Positions 61,969 through 64,000 of a stretch of 64,000 bases of DNA are shown one piece after another (positions within the stretch are counted from its first letter, which is position 1; every line of letters begins with the position of its first letter). The DNA lies in contig NZ_JADUCM010000013.1 of NCBI RefSeq assembly GCF_016009175.1, forward strand, positions 62,001 through 126,000, in the 5' to 3' direction. The stretch is from Pseudomonas alkylphenolica (GTDB taxonomy: Bacteria > Pseudomonadota > Gammaproteobacteria > Pseudomonadales > Pseudomonadaceae). The position numbers and the translations under genes are program-made. Under the pieces are notes generated by a model. That model was not told the DNA's origin, ran no database searches, and worked only from the letters and a program-made list of their open reading frames with translations.

Positions 61969-64000
61969 TCAGCCTTTACCGCTCACCGCGTTATCCCCCT
62001 TCAGCGCCACGTCTGCAGCGGCACACACCTGATCACCGGCCAGCAGCACATCGCCCTCGCGCTGCAGTCGTTCGAGGTCAAACGTGAGCAGGCACGCAGG
62101 GGCGCCGCGCTGATGAATTTCCAGGGTGGGTGTCGACTCGCTCATTTCCACCGCGAAGAAACCATCGGCCTCGCTGACGCTGCGGCTGGCGTGGTTGACC
62201 ACCTGGGCACCGCGCATCGGCCGGCCCTGAGCATCGAACAAGCGTCCGAGTACGGTGACCGTGCGCAGCACCCGCAGGCGGCGGTATTCGATGCCCCCGC
62301 GGTTGAGGTGATAGTCCAGGCTCGACGGCTGGATAACTGCGGCGGTGGCGTCGCTGCCCTCGAAATCGAACTGCACGTGACCGGCCCGGTAGGCCGCCAC
62401 CGGAATCACGTTGCGCCCAGGGTGCAAGTTGGCACTGCTGCCACGGGGATCATCGGCGCGCAGCTTGAGGTCGGGAATATCGGTTTCGACATCGACGATC
62501 AGCCCGGCTTCGTGGGGCAGGTACTGACCACTGAGCGCGGCCTTGCCCGCCCCTACCGCCAGCACGCTTTCCAGGTTCAGGCCGCCGCTTGAATCGCCGT
62601 TGTAAGACGAGCGCTGCAGGTAGGCATCGCCATGCACCACGCGGTTCTCGAACTGCGTGTCCACGCCCAGCCCCGCACCGTAGCGGTCGGCACTGGCGGT
62701 CATGCCGACTGTACGCAATGCACCCAGCTCGACATCCTGTTGGTAGGACAGCGAGGCATTGAGGTCGCGCCCACCGTCGCGCGCCGTGCGCGAACCAACG
62801 CTGGCCGCGACGCGGCGCCCGCCTTCACCCAGGCTCATGCTCAGGCTCAGGTTGACGCCACGGCTGCGTGCCTGGTCAGTGCCGGCGGTACCGGGCCGGT
62901 CGAACAGCGAGAGGCGCCAGTTGCTGGCCGAGCCAAGCAACTTGCCGTAATACGACCAGCCCAGATCGGCGCCGCTGCCCTGGTTGGCACCGGTGTCATG
63001 CGACAGGCGCAAACTCACACTGTTGCGCGGGTCAAGGCGGTGACTGACAGACAGGGCCGACTGGCTGACCGCTTGCAGCATCGGGCCATAGCGATAGCCC
63101 TTTGGGCGCTCCAGCCAGGAGCGGTTATGGCTGGCCACCAGCGAGCCACGCTCATAGGTGTGGATGGCCTGCAGGTCGTAACCATTGCCACGCCCCTGCG
63201 TCTGAAACAGGTTGCCATACAGTTTGAAACGCTCCTGCACATCCCAATCCAGCGAGGTGCCGTACTGCATGGCCTCGTCGATGTGCTGCACCGACAGCCC
63301 CAGCACCGCCCGCGGATGCAGCAGGTAGTTGGCCATGGCGCCCGCACTCAGGCTGTCGTCATGATTGCTGTCCCAGTTGCTCAACAGGCTGCTCTGGCGG
63401 CCGACGAACAGGTTGTAGCGCCACGGGCTGTCACCAGTGCGCCAGTTCGACGGCTTGTAGATGAACTCCTGGCTGCGCGAACTGACCTTACCGTCTTCGA
63501 CCACACGCACTTCCACTTCATAAATACCCCCAGGCAATACCCGTGTGTCGAGGGTCTGCAGGCCGGGCTGCACCGGCTGGCTGTTGATCAACACGCCATT
63601 GCGATAGATCTCGACCACTGCCGGGCGGTCAGGGGTGACGTAAATCGGCGTTGCACTGGGGGCGCCGGTGTCGATCGCCAGGCTATCGCTGCTGCCAACC
63701 ATCAGGCCCAGGGTAGTATCCGGATTACTCCCCAGCAGACGCGGCTGGCGCGACAAACCCTGCGCGGAGGGGGTGAAGTAACCCAGGCGGAAAAAATTGC
63801 CGTCCAGCAGTCGTTCGCCATACAGCTGCTCAAGGTGATAACGGGTGGATTGCTGACTGTCGCTGCCGCGATCGACCTGGCCGTCGGCCAACGCCGTCCA
63901 GTTACCCAGGCTGCTTTGCCCTTGCAGGCCGTAGCGACCGCTGGGGCTACCGTCATCACTCACCAGGTTCAGCTGATTACGTAACAGCAGGCCATAGCTG
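61969..64000 (-). CDS. Outer-membrane fimbrial usher, alternate family (TcfC/CfaC-like), 5' end cut by window
   Basis: At least 676 residues; the frame continues without stop past 64000, so the GTG at 63963 is internal and the true start is outside. The visible part is beta-barrel-like with many alternating polar/hydrophobic strands, a plug-like insert (PVVQPGLQTLDTRVLPGGIYEV region) and a C-terminal domain with RLFDAQGRPMRGAQV that fits the CS1/CfaC usher group. It exports and assembles subunits across the outer membrane. Downstream the chaperone and adhesin genes follow in the same direction. Confidence 0.85.
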   Translation of the reverse strand, partial: SYGLLLRNQLNLVSDDGSPSGRYGLQGQSSLGNWTALADGQVDRGSDSQQSTRYHLEQLYGERLLDGNFFRLGYFTPSAQGLSRQPRLLGSNPDTTLGLMVGSSDSLAIDTGAPSATPIYVTPDRPAVVEIYRNGVLINSQPVQPGLQTLDTRVLPGGIYEVEVRVVEDGKVSSRSQEFIYKPSNWRTGDSPWRYNLFVGRQSSLLSNWDSNHDDSLSAGAMANYLLHPRAVLGLSVQHIDEAMQYGTSLDWDVQERFKLYGNLFQTQGRGNGYDLQAIHTYERGSLVASHNRSWLERPKGYRYGPMLQAVSQSALSVSHRLDPRNSVSLRLSHDTGANQGSGADLGWSYYGKLLGSASNWRLSLFDRPGTAGTDQARSRGVNLSLSMSLGEGGRRVAASVGSRTARDGGRDLNASLSYQQDVELGALRTVGMTASADRYGAGLGVDTQFENRVVHGDAYLQRSSYNGDSSGGLNLESVLAVGAGKAALSGQYLPHEAGLIVDVETDIPDLKLRADDPRGSSANLHPGRNVIPVAAYRAGHVQFDFEGSDATAAVIQPSSLDYHLNRGGIEYRRLRVLRTVTVLGRLFDAQGRPMRGAQVVNHASRSVSEADGFFAVEMSESTPTLEIHQRGAPACLLTFDLERLQREGDVLLAGDQVCAAADVALKGDNAVSGKG

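Noticed and set aside
62632..63984. Plus-strand open frame of 450 codons opposite the usher gene
   Set aside because: Antisense to the usher, with Ala/Gln/Val-rich low-complexity translation and no ribosome site.
1..64000. Defence system, prophage, integrative element or CRISPR array
   Set aside because: No integrase, transposase, phage structural gene, restriction enzyme, cas gene or regular spaced repeats were found on either strand.

Overview
The window reads as chromosome of a Pseudomonas of the P. putida group. Evidence: the order mtnA-gyrA-serC-pheA-(tyrA-aroA fusion)-cmk-rpsA-ihfB-wzz with divergent mtaD-ubiG-mupP-yciK is the Pseudomonas core order; hisC, which I recall between pheA and tyrA-aroA in P. 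aeruginosa, is absent as I recall for P. putida; GyrA carries the Pseudomonas wild-type Thr83; and there are REP-like palindromes of P. putida type. Core genes are GC-rich; the distal O-antigen genes (about 16-20.6 kb) look visibly richer in A/T. No tRNA, rRNA, CRISPR array or insertion sequence was seen.

Left third (1-21.7 kb, all on the minus strand): the O-polysaccharide locus downstream of ihfB. Reading in the direction of transcription it starts with a Wzy-type set: wzz, wzx, a GT-A-type glycosyltransferase, an EpsG-like wzy, a GT4 glycosyltransferase, fnlA-fnlB-fnlC (UDP-L-FucNAc), a WbuB-type transferase, wbpV, wbpL and wbpM. After a 509-bp non-coding gap comes a second, ABC-transporter-type set: manC, manB, wzm, wzt with a C-terminal carbohydrate-binding domain, a double methyltransferase with a beta-sandwich tail, and the start of another methyltransferase-type gene cut by the window edge. 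The second set has the layout of the E. coli O8/O9a polymannose loci, where a methylating chain terminator follows wzt. Two different O-chain assembly routes thus lie end to end.

Middle (22-38.5 kb): housekeeping genes for chromosome structure (ihfB), translation (rpsA), nucleotides (cmk), aromatic amino acids and serine (tyrA-aroA, pheA, serC), topology (gyrA), methionine salvage (mtnA, mtaD), ubiquinone (ubiG) and muropeptide recycling (mupP). Facing yciK is a gene easily labelled TenA-like that matches UndA, the non-heme iron oxidase that makes 1-undecene from dodecanoic acid. It lies just downstream of a membrane-bound PAS-GGDEF-EAL protein, an ABC exporter, a DsbA-like protein and trhO.

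Right third (44.6-64 kb): bolA, a DUF2059 protein, fumC, an EamA transporter, a two-domain polyphosphate:AMP phosphotransferase and mnmC; then the osmoprotectant cluster for N-acetylglutaminylglutamine amide (asparagine-synthase-like amidotransferase, GNAT/ATP-grasp synthetase, M42 peptidase); yheU, a divergent CsrA paralogue (RsmI type), ynfA, an SDR and a DUF3309 peptide. The window ends in an alternate (CS1/CFA-I type) chaperone-usher fimbrial operon, usher-chaperone-adhesin, that continues into a BvgA/RocA-like response regulator and a free-standing Hpt protein.
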